64,000 nt of DNA from JAAFHB01 sp963675995 (GCA_963675995.2 CAXXIY010000002.1:2294001-2358000); one strand, 5' to 3'. Counted from the first letter of the stretch, positions 44,527 to 53,409 are shown. The notes: generated by a model not told the origin, from the letters alone. A program made the numbers and translations.

Positions 44527-44898
44527 TCAATTATTTAAGGTTCCTTTAGTAATCCAAGTGTTAATAATCAGAATATTACAATCACTAAGCATTCCACCCC
44601 CCTTGGGCATGGGCGAAAAGCCGGATAAATGCTGGATCGCACCCATCAGTTTTCCACTAATTACATTTGTTTTAACATCTGCATAATCCTGAAGTTTGAT
44701 TCCCCCACCGCTTGATGCCGCTGCCGAATTGGAATGACAAGCCATACAATTCGATTGTAGTATAGGTTTAATTTCCGTAGAAAAGTTCGTGATATCTGTG
44801 TTACAACCTGTGCCTGGCTTTCCAAACAATGCCTCTTCGCTGTCATAATAGCAACCGGCAAGGATAAATAGAATAAAAGGTAGTACTAATTTCTTCAT
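44527..44898 (-). CDS. Single-haem c-type cytochrome lipoprotein
   Basis: 123 residues from the ATG at 44898, which gives a signal peptide with lipobox (LFILAGC); an ATG at 44937 lies inside the upstream gene. One haem motif CMACH is seen, in the SNCMACHSN stretch. The C-terminal half (GGIKLQDYADVKTNVISGKL, SPMPKGGGML) repeats the pattern of the larger cytochrome next door. It is probably a periplasm-facing or surface electron carrier and lies 4 bp before the barrel gene. Confidence 0.83.
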   Translation of the reverse strand: MKKLVLPFILFILAGCYYDSEEALFGKPGTGCNTDITNFSTEIKPILQSNCMACHSNSAAASSGGGIKLQDYADVKTNVISGKLMGAIQHLSGFSPMPKGGGMLSDCNILIINTWITKGTLNN

Positions 44899-44906
44899 AT
44901 CTTGAA

Positions 44907-45902
44907 TTAATTTTGCGTTGCACCACTGGCTTTCCATAGTTCAAGCTGACGCATTTGACAATTTGAAATTTTATATCCCGGAGGCATTTGTATCGAGGTC
45001 CCTTTGACTGCTGCCAATAATTTCCCATTATCAAGGTAGGTTTTAACAGAAGCGTAGTTATCGAGTAGGATTCCCTTCTGGGCTCCTGAACCGGTATGAC
45101 ACGAAACACAATTAGAGGATAATAGGGCTGAGATTTGTTTTGCATAGGTAACAATCCCTGTTGTATCACATGACGAAACACAAACACTGTTTAGGGCTCC
45201 GTTTTTAATCCAATTGTAAATACTGTCCTTTACGGCCTGAGTTAATTTTGCGTAACCACTTGGAGGCATACTATTATTCTTGACCGATGTATAAAGTTTA
45301 CTGTTGGTTGGAGCACCAGCTTTCACTAAACTCATCACAGTAGAATAACTATTGATTATATATCCGTCCTTGTGCGTTGTCTGATCATGACAACCGATTA
45401 TTCCACAGGAAGAACTCAAAACAGGGAGTAAATCACGCGAAAAGCAAACCGGATCACCAGGAGTTGAGCCACCTGTTATTGGAGGAATAGTTCCTCCGGT
45501 AGTGGTTGTACAGGTTGTATTTACTGCTCCCTGATCGATCCATACGCGGATTAATATCCTTTCATTTTCAGTCAAAGCGCCCGAAGGTGGCATTAACTGT
45601 ATAAATGCTTTTCCGGTAATCGCCTGATAAGCTTTGCTTTTCTGGGCATTATAGGGAGTAATGGCTTTCATTACAGAGGTATAGTCTGTAAAAGAATAAC
45701 CTCCTTGTCCATGTCCCTGGCTATGACAACCTGTTGTCCCACAGCTATTCATAAATATTGGAGCGATGTCTCTTTCATAACAAACCGGATCAAGCATTGC
45801 CACATTAAGCCCTTCATGCCGGCACCGAACCTGAATAAATACAAGGAATGATAATGCAAGCAGGGACACTAACGAGAACCAAAGTTTATTTCTCTCTTTC
45901 AC
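44907..45902 (-). CDS. Multi-domain c-type cytochrome with two CX4CH and one CXXCH motifs
   Basis: 331 residues, N-terminal membrane anchor or signal (about 8-26). Three tandem domains each end in a YxxVMx/YASVK-type segment and a PPSG or MPPG motif. Haem motifs are CGTTGCH and CGIIGCH (both CX4CH) and CVSCH. Known c-type cytochromes of the c3 group use CX4CH sites, so all three may bind haem. The domain plan is that of the cytochrome modules common in Planctomycetes and Bacteroidota. It is first in the minus operon with the single-haem lipoprotein, DUF5777, YceI and OB-fold genes. Confidence 0.83.
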   Translation of the reverse strand: MKERNKLWFSLVSLLALSFLVFIQVRCRHEGLNVAMLDPVCYERDIAPIFMNSCGTTGCHSQGHGQGGYSFTDYTSVMKAITPYNAQKSKAYQAITGKAFIQLMPPSGALTENERILIRVWIDQGAVNTTCTTTTGGTIPPITGGSTPGDPVCFSRDLLPVLSSSCGIIGCHDQTTHKDGYIINSYSTVMSLVKAGAPTNSKLYTSVKNNSMPPSGYAKLTQAVKDSIYNWIKNGALNSVCVSSCDTTGIVTYAKQISALLSSNCVSCHTGSGAQKGILLDNYASVKTYLDNGKLLAAVKGTSIQMPPGYKISNCQMRQLELWKASGATQN

Positions 45903-46097
45903 TTTCTGTTAATTAAATGAATAAAATGATTGAATTAAATAAAATACACAAACTATATGATGAAAAATACCTTTAAACAATGACAAATATTAAAATATAT
46001 TCTTGAATCCCTTACATAAGTAACATATGATGAGTTTGGAATGTTTAAAATAAATAAGATTAACGTACGATCTAATCCAATATTGAACCATTCCAAA

Positions 46098-46697
46098 TTA
46101 CTCTTTGATATTACAAATTTGAATCACAGGCGAATCCTCAATAGAGATCATCGCATTTATAATTCTCATTTCGGTAAAAAGCTGAAGATCATTGGGTCGA
46201 AGAAGAGCAGGTGTTACACGTCCCTCCTTCAGATAACTTTGGAGACGGGTTCCAAAAAGTAAAGGCCGACCTTGCGAATACCACACATCATCACGCCTAA
46301 ATATGGCATTCGCATAGGAAATATCTGTAATTAATCCGTTTTTAACAATCAGTATATCATCATATTGACCTCTTAATTTAAGAAGGTCAGCCAATTTAGA
46401 CCGATCTACGAATTTATAGGCATACTCAACTGAATCGTCGTAGACCATTTGGAGTGATCTGATCGTACGCATCTGATATTTTAGGTATTCTACACGCACG
46501 ATATCAATTCCATATGTCACGGTACACTTAACTGTTTCGTCAATTAAATCAAGAGGAACCTTGAGAATTGATTCAAGTCTCAAAGGGTGTTGAATACCAA
46601 AAAAGTGGTTTCGGGTTAGGTTGCATCGCTCATTATGCAGCTCTACCCTTTGAAAACAGCCTTCGCGGTAACAGATCGTCTCAATGAATTGGTACAT
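46098..46697 (-). CDS. pabC: Aminotransferase class IV protein, probable aminodeoxychorismate lyase
   Basis: 199 residues, short (about 270 is usual), but the short form is common in Bacteroidota. The PLP lysine is probably in YKFVDRSKL (near 95), and the later DDILIVKNGLITDISYANAI segment matches the glutamate/asparagine motif of the family. It would convert aminodeoxychorismate to 4-aminobenzoate for folate. Its start overlaps the pabB end by 17 bp, which supports this assignment. Confidence 0.8.
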   Translation of the reverse strand: MYQFIETICYREGCFQRVELHNERCNLTRNHFFGIQHPLRLESILKVPLDLIDETVKCTVTYGIDIVRVEYLKYQMRTIRSLQMVYDDSVEYAYKFVDRSKLADLLKLRGQYDDILIVKNGLITDISYANAIFRRDDVWYSQGRPLLFGTRLQSYLKEGRVTPALLRPNDLQLFTEMRIINAMISIEDSPVIQICNIKE

Positions 46698-47661
46698 AAA
46701 CTTTATCGATTAGTTCCTGATACTCTTTAACAGGGTCACTAAAAAATGTGATCCCACCGCCACTTTTGAAGTGGTATTTATTGTCATTTTTTTCGATATA
46801 CCTGATCATTACTGCCGATTGAAGATTTTTACCATCAAAGATGCCAAATACTCCTGTATAATACCCACGATCATAAATCTCTGACTTTCTGATTATTTCA
46901 AGTGTCTTTTGTTTTGGAGCGCCACAAATTGATCCAGCCGGAAGTATTTTTGAGAAAATGTCACCCAGATGACTGGCATAATCTGTCGGAAGTTCCCCGG
47001 TTATCTCCGAGCTTACCTGAAGCAGGGTTTTTTCATTTGTTTTGATCGTATTCAGAAACCTGAATTTCTCCACCTTTACATTTGTGGAAACTAACGCCAG
47101 GTCGCTTCTGATCATATCTACAATTGTATGATGTTCTGCTGTTTCCTTTGCGTCACTCAAAATTTTACTTTCGGCATCATCGAAAGAGGCATCTATCGTA
47201 CCCTTCATCGGGTAAGAAGAGATCTTACCACCACCAATCTTTATGAAAAGCTCGGGTGAGAAAACTACGAATAAATCCTTAAATAACAATCTATAAGGGG
47301 CTTCGCTCCACTTAAAGATCTCATTCAGTGTGAGGTCAGTTTCAATTGCAGTTGGGAATGTAAGATTGGTAAGGAATGAATTTCCCAATTTAATTTCATC
47401 CAAAACCCGATCAAACGACTTTTTAAAAACAGGAAAACTGACCGGAAATTTTCTGAATGTGAATTGTCTTCGCGTAACAAATTTATTATCAAAGTTATTT
47501 TGAAGATTAAAGGAGTAATAAATCCCATTTTCGGCAGCTTTTTCCAAAGGAATTACCACCGTATTTTTTATTTCAAAATCAATGACAAATATAAATGGCT
47601 TTCCCTGTTCACCCCAAATGTTCATCTTCTCTATATAATCCTCCCCTTTTTGATTTTCCAT
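46681..47661 (-). CDS. pabB: Aminodeoxychorismate synthase component I
   Basis: 326 residues, matching the chorismate-binding core without the N-terminal domain of longer forms. Signatures include SYPMKGTIDASF, the long helix with ETAEHHTIVDMIRSDLA, and LPAGSICGAPKQKTLEII followed by YYTGVFGIFDG. It aminates chorismate with ammonia or glutamine-derived nitrogen. It starts 3 bp after the Crp/Fnr regulator stop and overlaps pabC, so the three genes form one unit. Confidence 0.9.
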   Translation of the reverse strand: MENQKGEDYIEKMNIWGEQGKPFIFVIDFEIKNTVVIPLEKAAENGIYYSFNLQNNFDNKFVTRRQFTFRKFPVSFPVFKKSFDRVLDEIKLGNSFLTNLTFPTAIETDLTLNEIFKWSEAPYRLLFKDLFVVFSPELFIKIGGGKISSYPMKGTIDASFDDAESKILSDAKETAEHHTIVDMIRSDLALVSTNVKVEKFRFLNTIKTNEKTLLQVSSEITGELPTDYASHLGDIFSKILPAGSICGAPKQKTLEIIRKSEIYDRGYYTGVFGIFDGKNLQSAVMIRYIEKNDNKYHFKSGGGITFFSDPVKEYQELIDKVYVPIH

Positions 47662-47664
47662 GAA

Positions 47665-48333
47665 CTATTTGCCTAATATTGACTGAAGTGTTTTGAGATT
47701 TAGTATCTCTACCTGATTTCTTTCCCAACGGATGAGCCCGTCTGCCTCCATTTCGCTGATTGTTCTGGCAAGCGATGGACGCGCCACCCCAATCATTTCT
47801 GCCAGACCTTTTTGACTTTGATTTGTAACGATGATCAAAGATTCAGATTTTGACTGGTGTAATAAATAATAGGCAATTTTTTCCCTGATGGTTTTAAAAC
47901 TAAGAAAGGTAATCTTTTGTGATAAAAACTGAGCTTTTCCCGAGACGATATTAAGATAGTTGTTTAATACACGATTGTCTGCAGCCAAGAGTTGGGTGAA
48001 CTCCTTCTTATAAAGAATCAACATTTTACCATCTGATAAAGCCGATAAATTGACCGGAAAAACACTTTGAGGACCATAGAGAAAGGCAGCTGCTACCATC
48101 TGCGGAGGCTCTAGTTCTTCAATCTTTAAACTGTTTCCTGCGAAATCGATCATTTCGCCCTGAAGTTTCCCATCCAATAAAATCATGGCCCTCTCCACCC
48201 TTTCGCCAGAATAGGCAAGGACCTCTTTATTTGAAAAATACTTTATCTGATATAAAACCCTATAAATCAATACATTAATCTCCGTAATATCCAATCCAAT
48301 GAATAATGGTGACATTTTTAATACCTCAAACAT
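47665..48333 (-). CDS. Crp/Fnr-family transcription regulator
   Basis: About 222 residues from the ATG at 48333; an ATG at 48315 (MSPLFIGLD) is also plausible because the predicted promoter leaves almost no leader before 48333. It has an N-terminal cyclic-nucleotide-binding-like barrel (EVLAYSGERVERAMILLDGK) and a C-terminal helix-turn-helix (KGLAEMIGVARPSLARTISE). There are no N-terminal FNR cysteines, so it is not an FNR-type Fe-S sensor; haem or ligand sensing is possible. It is divergent from a ferredoxin-cupin pair with a palindrome between them, and is followed 3 bp later by pabB. Confidence 0.87.
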   Translation of the reverse strand: MFEVLKMSPLFIGLDITEINVLIYRVLYQIKYFSNKEVLAYSGERVERAMILLDGKLQGEMIDFAGNSLKIEELEPPQMVAAAFLYGPQSVFPVNLSALSDGKMLILYKKEFTQLLAADNRVLNNYLNIVSGKAQFLSQKITFLSFKTIREKIAYYLLHQSKSESLIIVTNQSQKGLAEMIGVARPSLARTISEMEADGLIRWERNQVEILNLKTLQSILGK

Positions 48334-48344
48334 CTTTTTTTTGG

Positions 48345-48352
48345 CAAATATA
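48345..48352 (-). promoter_or_regulatory. -7 element of the Crp/Fnr gene
   Basis: Read on the minus strand the sequence is TATATTTG, matching TAnnTTTG, with a predicted start near 48340. The palindrome at 48359-48376 would lie between its -7 and -33 regions, suggesting autorepression. Confidence 0.5.
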
Positions 48353-48358
48353 ACAAGT

Positions 48359-48376
48359 GTGTCACAAATGTTACAC
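48359..48376. promoter_or_regulatory. Crp/Fnr-type operator palindrome
   Basis: GTGTCACAAATGTTACAC is an imperfect inverted repeat (GTGTnACA in both halves, 14 of 18 positions symmetric), the size and form bound by Crp/Fnr dimers. Its centre lies about 41-42 bp before the predicted start of the ferredoxin transcript, the classic class II activation position. Confidence 0.55.
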
Positions 48377-48396
48377 TTTCCAATGCAAGCTCGTTG

Positions 48397-48404
48397 TATT
48401 TTTG
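48397..48404 (+). promoter_or_regulatory. -7 element of the ferredoxin-cupin transcript
   Basis: TATTTTTG matches TAnnTTTG; predicted start about 48409. No -33 TTG is present at normal spacing, which fits a promoter needing an activator. Confidence 0.5.
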
Positions 48405-48475
48405 TCACCGAAAGTGATGGACATGGATTAAAAGACTGATGTTTTGATTGGAAAATGTTATTTAATAAAGTACAA

Positions 48476-49357
48476 ATGGAAAGGGATATTATAAAAATCG
48501 ATGAAGACAAATGTAATGGATGTGGACTCTGCGTTCCAAATTGCCATGAAGGAGCACTTCAGATAATTGATGGTAAAGTTAGGCTTGTCAGTGATTTAAT
48601 GTGCGATGGTCTTGGAGCTTGCATTGGACATTGTCCCGAGGGAGCAATTACCATCGAACGTCGAGAGGCAGAACCATATGATGAGGTTAAGGTTATGGAA
48701 ATGATGGTTACTAAAGGATTTAACACCGTGGTTGCCCATTTACGACATTTGCGTGAACACAACGAAACGGTGTTTTTAAAACAGGGGATGGGTTATCTGA
48801 TTGCAAACGAATCAAAACTTAATTTTATGGTGAATGATGTAAAAAATGCAGTCCATCAAGCAGCAAATTCTAATGCGGAGGCTGGGTGCAATGGCGGATG
48901 TCCGGGTTCAAAAACAGTCATATTTGATCCATCGGAGTTCAAAATGGCTGATTCTCAAGTGAAGGGATCAATTCAATCGCAATTACGACAATGGCCTGTT
49001 CAGCTTCATTTGATCAATCCGGGAGCATCTCATTTTTTCGGCTCCGATTTGCTCGTAGCCGCCGACTGCAGTGCATTTGCATTGGGGGATTTTCATACAA
49101 ACTGGCTGAAGAATAAAACGTTAGTCATTGCATGTCCAAAACTCGATCAGGGTAAGGAGATCTATTTACAAAAATTTATTTCACTGATTGATAATGCAAA
49201 GGTGAATACGATTACAGTATTGATCATGGAAGTCCCGTGTTGCGGAGGACTGCTGCAGTTGGTCGAAATGGCGATTTCACGGGCAGGAAGAAAAGTACCG
49301 GTAAAAGCAATTACCGTAAGTATTAAGGGGGAAATACTTAACGAAGAGTGGGTATAA
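48476..49357 (+). CDS. [4Fe-4S] ferredoxin-domain protein of the nitrosative-stress type
   Basis: About 293 residues from the ATG at 48476; an ATG at 48455 adds seven residues. Two [4Fe-4S] motifs lie near the start (CNGCGLCVPNC and CDGLGACIGHC). The remaining 220 residues form an alpha/beta domain with CNGGCPG, VAADCSAF, VIACPKLD and EVPCCGG cysteines. This ferredoxin class is often next to hcp (hybrid cluster protein) and a Crp/Fnr regulator in anaerobes; hcp is not in this window. It is probably activated by the divergent regulator. Confidence 0.87.
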   Translation: MERDIIKIDEDKCNGCGLCVPNCHEGALQIIDGKVRLVSDLMCDGLGACIGHCPEGAITIERREAEPYDEVKVMEMMVTKGFNTVVAHLRHLREHNETVFLKQGMGYLIANESKLNFMVNDVKNAVHQAANSNAEAGCNGGCPGSKTVIFDPSEFKMADSQVKGSIQSQLRQWPVQLHLINPGASHFFGSDLLVAADCSAFALGDFHTNWLKNKTLVIACPKLDQGKEIYLQKFISLIDNAKVNTITVLIMEVPCCGGLLQLVEMAISRAGRKVPVKAITVSIKGEILNEEWV

Positions 49358-49467
49358 GTTATTTTGATAAATTATTCTCCCCAAATTTATTCAGATACAA
49401 CTGAAATGCAAGAATAAATCAGGCTTATTTGGAAAATCCTCATAAATAAATAGTTAAAAGTAAAAAG

Positions 49468-49788
49468 ATGGAAGAATCAACCTTATTCAGATTATCGGAT
49501 CACATTGTTTATGCCGAAAATGCGGTGGTAAGCAAAACAATTATAAAAAAGGAGACCGGTACCATTACCTTGTTTGCATTCGATAAAGGGCAGGGATTAA
49601 GTCCTCATATTGCACCTTTTGACGCACTCGTGCAGGTCGTTGATGGTGAATGTATTTTTCTGGTCGGCGAAGCTAAAAACAGGATGATACCCGGCGATTG
49701 CCTGATATTGCCCGCTGGAATAGTTCATGCCGTGGAATCGATAACCCCATTTAAAATGCTGTTGACAATGATAAAAATAGCGAGCTGA
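49468..49788 (+). CDS. Small cupin-domain protein
   Basis: 106 residues forming a single cupin barrel. The first motif is recognisable as GLSPHIAPFDALVQVVDGE, with a histidine (H45), and the second as PAGIVHAVESI. The metal ligands are reduced compared with classic cupins. It lies 110 bp after the ferredoxin gene; cupins of this type commonly sit beside the ferredoxin and Crp/Fnr genes. Function unknown. Confidence 0.82.
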   Translation: MEESTLFRLSDHIVYAENAVVSKTIIKKETGTITLFAFDKGQGLSPHIAPFDALVQVVDGECIFLVGEAKNRMIPGDCLILPAGIVHAVESITPFKMLLTMIKIAS

Positions 49789-49835
49789 ATCTCCTTGACA
49801 AGTGTGCGACTATTCAATCCCTGACAAGTTTTTCG

Positions 49836-49843
49836 TATCTTCG
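49836..49843 (+). promoter_or_regulatory. Possible variant -7 element for the DUF502 gene
   Basis: TATCTTCG, 23 bp before the ATG, fits a TAnnTTCG variant also seen at 55544 and 58672. There is no clear -33 TTG. Confidence 0.35.
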
Positions 49844-49866
49844 CCGATAAATAAATCGCTGTTAGA

Positions 49867-50454
49867 ATGAAAAAATTGATTACCTATTTTATTCAGGGAC
49901 TACTTTTAGTAGCGCCATTGGGGATAACAGTGTATATCGTTTACCGGATTTTCACCTTCACAGATGGATTGTTATCCACTTATCTTATAGAACATTTTGA
50001 GATTAAGACTCCCGGTTTGGGGATATTGATCATTTTTGTATTTCTTGTTTTGCTGGGAATGGTAGGACAAACGATATTGGCAAGACCCATTAAAAATGTA
50101 ATGGGCCGAATTCTTGAAAAAACGCCATTCCTTAAGCTGATCTATTCCTCTATTAATGATTTATTCTCCGCTTTTATTGGTAAAGAGCGGAAATTTCACA
50201 GGCCAGTGATGGTGATGATTAATAAAGAGAATAATTTATGGAAAATAGGATTCATCACACAGGATATTCCCATACATGTTGATGAAATTGAATTAGTGAC
50301 CGTTTATTGTCCATTTTCATACGGCTTTTCAGGAGAAATCTATTTTGTACCGTTATCAAATATAAAACCCCTATCAATGCCTCCAAGTGAAGCAATGAAA
50401 TTCATTATTTCGGGTGGAGTATCAGGATCAGATTTTCATCCCAAAGTTAAATAG
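49867..50454 (+). CDS. DUF502 family membrane protein
   Basis: 195 residues. Two N-terminal helices (about 7-27 and 50-70) precede a soluble domain with the family patterns PFLKLIYSSINDLF near 95, VTVYCPFSYGFSGEIYFVP near 142 and PPSEAMKFIISGGV near 175. The function of DUF502 is not established. It ends 3 bp before the converging lysine-rich gene. Confidence 0.87.
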   Translation: MKKLITYFIQGLLLVAPLGITVYIVYRIFTFTDGLLSTYLIEHFEIKTPGLGILIIFVFLVLLGMVGQTILARPIKNVMGRILEKTPFLKLIYSSINDLFSAFIGKERKFHRPVMVMINKENNLWKIGFITQDIPIHVDEIELVTVYCPFSYGFSGEIYFVPLSNIKPLSMPPSEAMKFIISGGVSGSDFHPKVK

Positions 50455-50457
50455 ACG

Positions 50458-50793
50458 TTATGGAATGTTCCGCTTCCGTATCGTTTCGGGCAAATTTTCA
50501 TCACTCGAAACTCTTTTAACCTTCTTGTTTTTGTCAACAGAATGTTCTTTAATTTCTATTTCTTTCTTTTTTTGATCCTTAGCTTCTTTCTCTTTCTTTA
50601 TTTTCTCTTCTGATTGCACGGCTGTTGATAAATCTTTTCCCTGCTTTTTCGATTTGTGCTTCTTCTTTTGAATAGGTTGTTGTTTTTCGAGATTTTCAGA
50701 TTTATTTTTTTCCTGATTGACTTCCCATGCTTTCACTGGATAAAATGAGAAAAGTAACCCAACAAATAAACAAATAGTGATGATTTTTTTCAT
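50458..50793 (-). CDS. Exported lysine-rich small protein
   Basis: 111 residues. A clear signal peptide (MKKIITICLFVGLLFSFYPV, cut near VKAW) is followed by about 85 residues dominated by lysine, glutamate and glutamine, which looks disordered and strongly basic. No domain is recognisable. The signal peptide and its place between two genes support a real gene, but conservation cannot be checked here. Confidence 0.6.
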   Translation of the reverse strand: MKKIITICLFVGLLFSFYPVKAWEVNQEKNKSENLEKQQPIQKKKHKSKKQGKDLSTAVQSEEKIKKEKEAKDQKKKEIEIKEHSVDKNKKVKRVSSDENLPETIRKRNIP

Positions 50794-51012
50794 GACAATT
50801 AATTTTAGATTTGGAGATTGATGAACAATAATTTTTATTGAAAATACAAATTTTTAACCATATATGGGAAATGATATTCAATTTTTTTCAAAAGAAATAT
50901 GCTATATGAACATGCAATCAGACGGTCTGCCAATATTGCAGATTTTGTATTTTTGGCCGGAAATTTGTTAAAGATAACGATAGAAAATTGAAATATTTAA
51001 AATTTAATAACT

Positions 51013-51693
51013 ATGATTGGAAGTTGGGTAATATTTATTGTTTTTGCTCTGGCGAGCTGGCTGATCAGTAATCAGTTAAAACGCCGTTTCGAGGAATATT
51101 CCGCAATCCCCACCTCAAATGGAATGTCTGGTCGGGACGTCGCACAGCAAATGTTGCGTGATTTTGGGATACAAGGTGTTAAAATTGAATCTGTTGAAGG
51201 AAAGTTAACTGATCATTACGATCCTACTAATAAAACGATTAATCTGAGTGAAGATGTTTACAATGGCAGAAGTGTAGCAGCTGCAGCTGTAGCAGCCCAT
51301 GAATGTGGCCATGCATTACAACATGCATCAGCATATCAATGGCTTGGATTACGGTCGGGACTTGTCCCTGTTGTGAGTTTTGCCTCGCAGTGGATGCAGT
51401 GGATTTTACTGGCAGGAATTCTGATGGTTAACACATTTCCTGCAATTTTACTCGGGGGCATTGTTCTTTTTGCTTTGACAACCCTGTTTAGTTTTATAAC
51501 GCTTCCTGTTGAAATCAATGCCAGTAACCGGGCTTTGGCATGGGTCAGGACATCCGGGGTAACTAATTTCCAGACACAGCTTAAGGCCGAAGATGCGTTG
51601 AAATGGGCGGGATATACCTATATTGTAGCGGCTTTGGGTTCGCTTGCCACCTTGCTATACTATATCATGATTTATATGGGCAGGAGAGATTAG
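51013..51693 (+). CDS. YugP-like neutral zinc metallopeptidase (membrane)
   Basis: 226 residues. An N-terminal helix (about 3-20) precedes a domain holding the zinc motif AAHECGHALQHA (HExxH at about 95-99), then two hydrophobic segments and a conserved LPVEINASNRAL stretch whose Glu is the probable third ligand, and a C-terminal helix. It matches the family length of about 225. The target is unknown. A strong terminator follows. Confidence 0.88.
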   Translation: MIGSWVIFIVFALASWLISNQLKRRFEEYSAIPTSNGMSGRDVAQQMLRDFGIQGVKIESVEGKLTDHYDPTNKTINLSEDVYNGRSVAAAAVAAHECGHALQHASAYQWLGLRSGLVPVVSFASQWMQWILLAGILMVNTFPAILLGGIVLFALTTLFSFITLPVEINASNRALAWVRTSGVTNFQTQLKAEDALKWAGYTYIVAALGSLATLLYYIMIYMGRRD

Positions 51694-51711
51694 ACTACCT
51701 AATGGTTTGAT

Positions 51712-51756
51712 ATTTAACAGAAAAGACAAGGTTTGCCCTTGTCTTTTCTGTTAAAT
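51712..51756. terminator. Bidirectional terminator
   Basis: Perfect 19-bp inverted repeat (51712-51730 and 51738-51756) with a 7-base loop, A-rich on one arm and T-rich on the other. It lies between the metallopeptidase gene and the converging GH109-like gene. Confidence 0.88.
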
Positions 51757-51769
51757 CGAATTCCTGAAA

Positions 51770-53215
51770 TCAAAATATACTATTAATTAAATCGCGTTCA
51801 GGAGCTATAGGGAATTGATTATCGCGGGCAAAGCCAGGTTTACGTTTAATCCATTGTCCACGTGTAAAATCGGGAAAATCGACCAGGGCTCCTCCTCTGG
51901 CAACCGACATCTCCGATAACGCAGAAACAGCACTAAGCGCAGCTGCGTCATATGCGTCTAACGGAACCTGTTTTTTATTGCGCACCGTATCAAAAAAATC
52001 GTTGAGCATAATAAAGTCCATTCCGCCATGGCCTGAACCCGAAGCTTTCTCACCCTTATCACGCCAGTACTGATGATCATATTTCTTTAGCCATTCTTCC
52101 GCTTTGTCCCATTCATGTGTCCTGCTCTTTCCATCCACATAAATCTGCTCACCAGCATCCATCCAATCACCACCCCCTTCACCTTTCCAGAGGCCATTAG
52201 TCCCTTGTACCCTAAATCCCAGGGAATAAGGACGAGGGAGATTCGTATCATGAGTCACAATAATTGTTTCACCATTGGCACATTTAATCATAGAGGTAAC
52301 AATATCACCCAAATTGAAGTTGATATTGTGATAGGGATGATCTTTACTGGTATGATCATCGACAAACTTGCTTAAACCTCTCGCTTTTGTAGCCATAGCT
52401 GAAAGGGTAAGGAACCGGTTTCCCCGGTTAATATCGAGGTAAACGCCAATCGGACCGAGCCCGTGAGTAGGGTAGAGGTCCCCGTTACGACGTACGGCAT
52501 GAAGTCCACGCCATTGAGCTTCAGAATGAGCCTCCTTACCAATCTTTAATTCATTGGTTTTAGTATCAAACTTCACATCACGCAGGTCATGTTCGTATCC
52601 GCATCGACAATGAATCAATTCACCGAACAGGTTGGTTCGTACCATATTGAGAATGGCCATTACATCACGCCGGTAACAGACATTCTCCATAATCATCACC
52701 TGATTACCAGTTTGTTCGTGCGTATTTACCAGGTCCCAGCACTCTTCAATTGTATTTGCAGCAGAAACCTCTACTCCTGTGTAGGGAACCCCGGCTTTCA
52801 TTGAAGCGACGGCCATTGGAACATGCCATTCCCACGGAGTTGCGATGATCACCGCATCGAGAACTTCATTCTTGAGCATCTCTTCAAATGCACGATCGCT
52901 TCCTGTGTAAACCTTGGGTGCTTTCAATCCACTTTTTGCCACCATCTTTTGAGCGTTATCAATGGCTGCTTGGCTGATATCACAGATTGCAACAATTTCA
53001 ACTCCGCCCACTGTAATCGATTCTCGGACATGACTGCTTCCACGCCCGCCAATTCCAATAAATCCAACCCTTACGATAGCAGGGTCCCGCTTAATTGGGT
53101 CCTTACTTTTCTCCTTTTTTTGACCAAATGCTTCATTGTCAGTTAAGCCCATTCCGGCAAGTCCAATTCCGGCAACAGTACCCATTTTCACAAAATCTCT
53201 GCGATTCGTTTTCAT
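51770..53215 (-). CDS. Tat-exported Gfo/Idh/MocA oxidoreductase, GH109-like
   Basis: About 481 residues from the ATG at 53215, which puts the twin-arginine motif NRRDFVKMG at the very start; an ATG at 53239 adds eight residues. The dinucleotide fold is seen in VGFIGIGGRGSSHV. The GH109 marks are TPWEWH, YPTHGLGPIGVYLDINRG, SGHGGMDFIM and the C-terminal FPDFTRGQWIKRKPG. GH109 enzymes use NAD to cleave alpha-N-acetylgalactosaminides, so a glycoside hydrolase role is likely; other Gfo/Idh/MocA activities are possible. Confidence 0.83.
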   Translation of the reverse strand: MKTNRRDFVKMGTVAGIGLAGMGLTDNEAFGQKKEKSKDPIKRDPAIVRVGFIGIGGRGSSHVRESITVGGVEIVAICDISQAAIDNAQKMVAKSGLKAPKVYTGSDRAFEEMLKNEVLDAVIIATPWEWHVPMAVASMKAGVPYTGVEVSAANTIEECWDLVNTHEQTGNQVMIMENVCYRRDVMAILNMVRTNLFGELIHCRCGYEHDLRDVKFDTKTNELKIGKEAHSEAQWRGLHAVRRNGDLYPTHGLGPIGVYLDINRGNRFLTLSAMATKARGLSKFVDDHTSKDHPYHNINFNLGDIVTSMIKCANGETIIVTHDTNLPRPYSLGFRVQGTNGLWKGEGGGDWMDAGEQIYVDGKSRTHEWDKAEEWLKKYDHQYWRDKGEKASGSGHGGMDFIMLNDFFDTVRNKKQVPLDAYDAAALSAVSALSEMSVARGGALVDFPDFTRGQWIKRKPGFARDNQFPIAPERDLINSIF

Positions 53216-53375
53216 CTTTAAATTATTTAGTTGATTCACACTCTATATTTACATCAAATTTCTATTCTTTTAAGAGTATTATTATAAAGTTAAGCGGCTT
53301 TTAAGGAGGACCCAATCTCAATTCCAATCAAACTGTAAAATTGACTATTCAAAACAAGAAAATAAAATGTTTGAG

Positions 53376-53383
53376 TAACTTTG
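53376..53383 (+). promoter_or_regulatory. -7 element of the TonB receptor gene
   Basis: TAACTTTG matches TAnnTTTG, 26 bp before the ATG at 53410. This short leader favours that start over the internal ATG at 53506. Confidence 0.45.
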
Positions 53384-53409
53384 TGCCGTAAAATTTAAAA
53401 TTAAAAATT

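Noticed and set aside
46041..46262. Small + strand open frame
   Set aside because: It lies mostly antisense to the pabC end and has no recognisable features.
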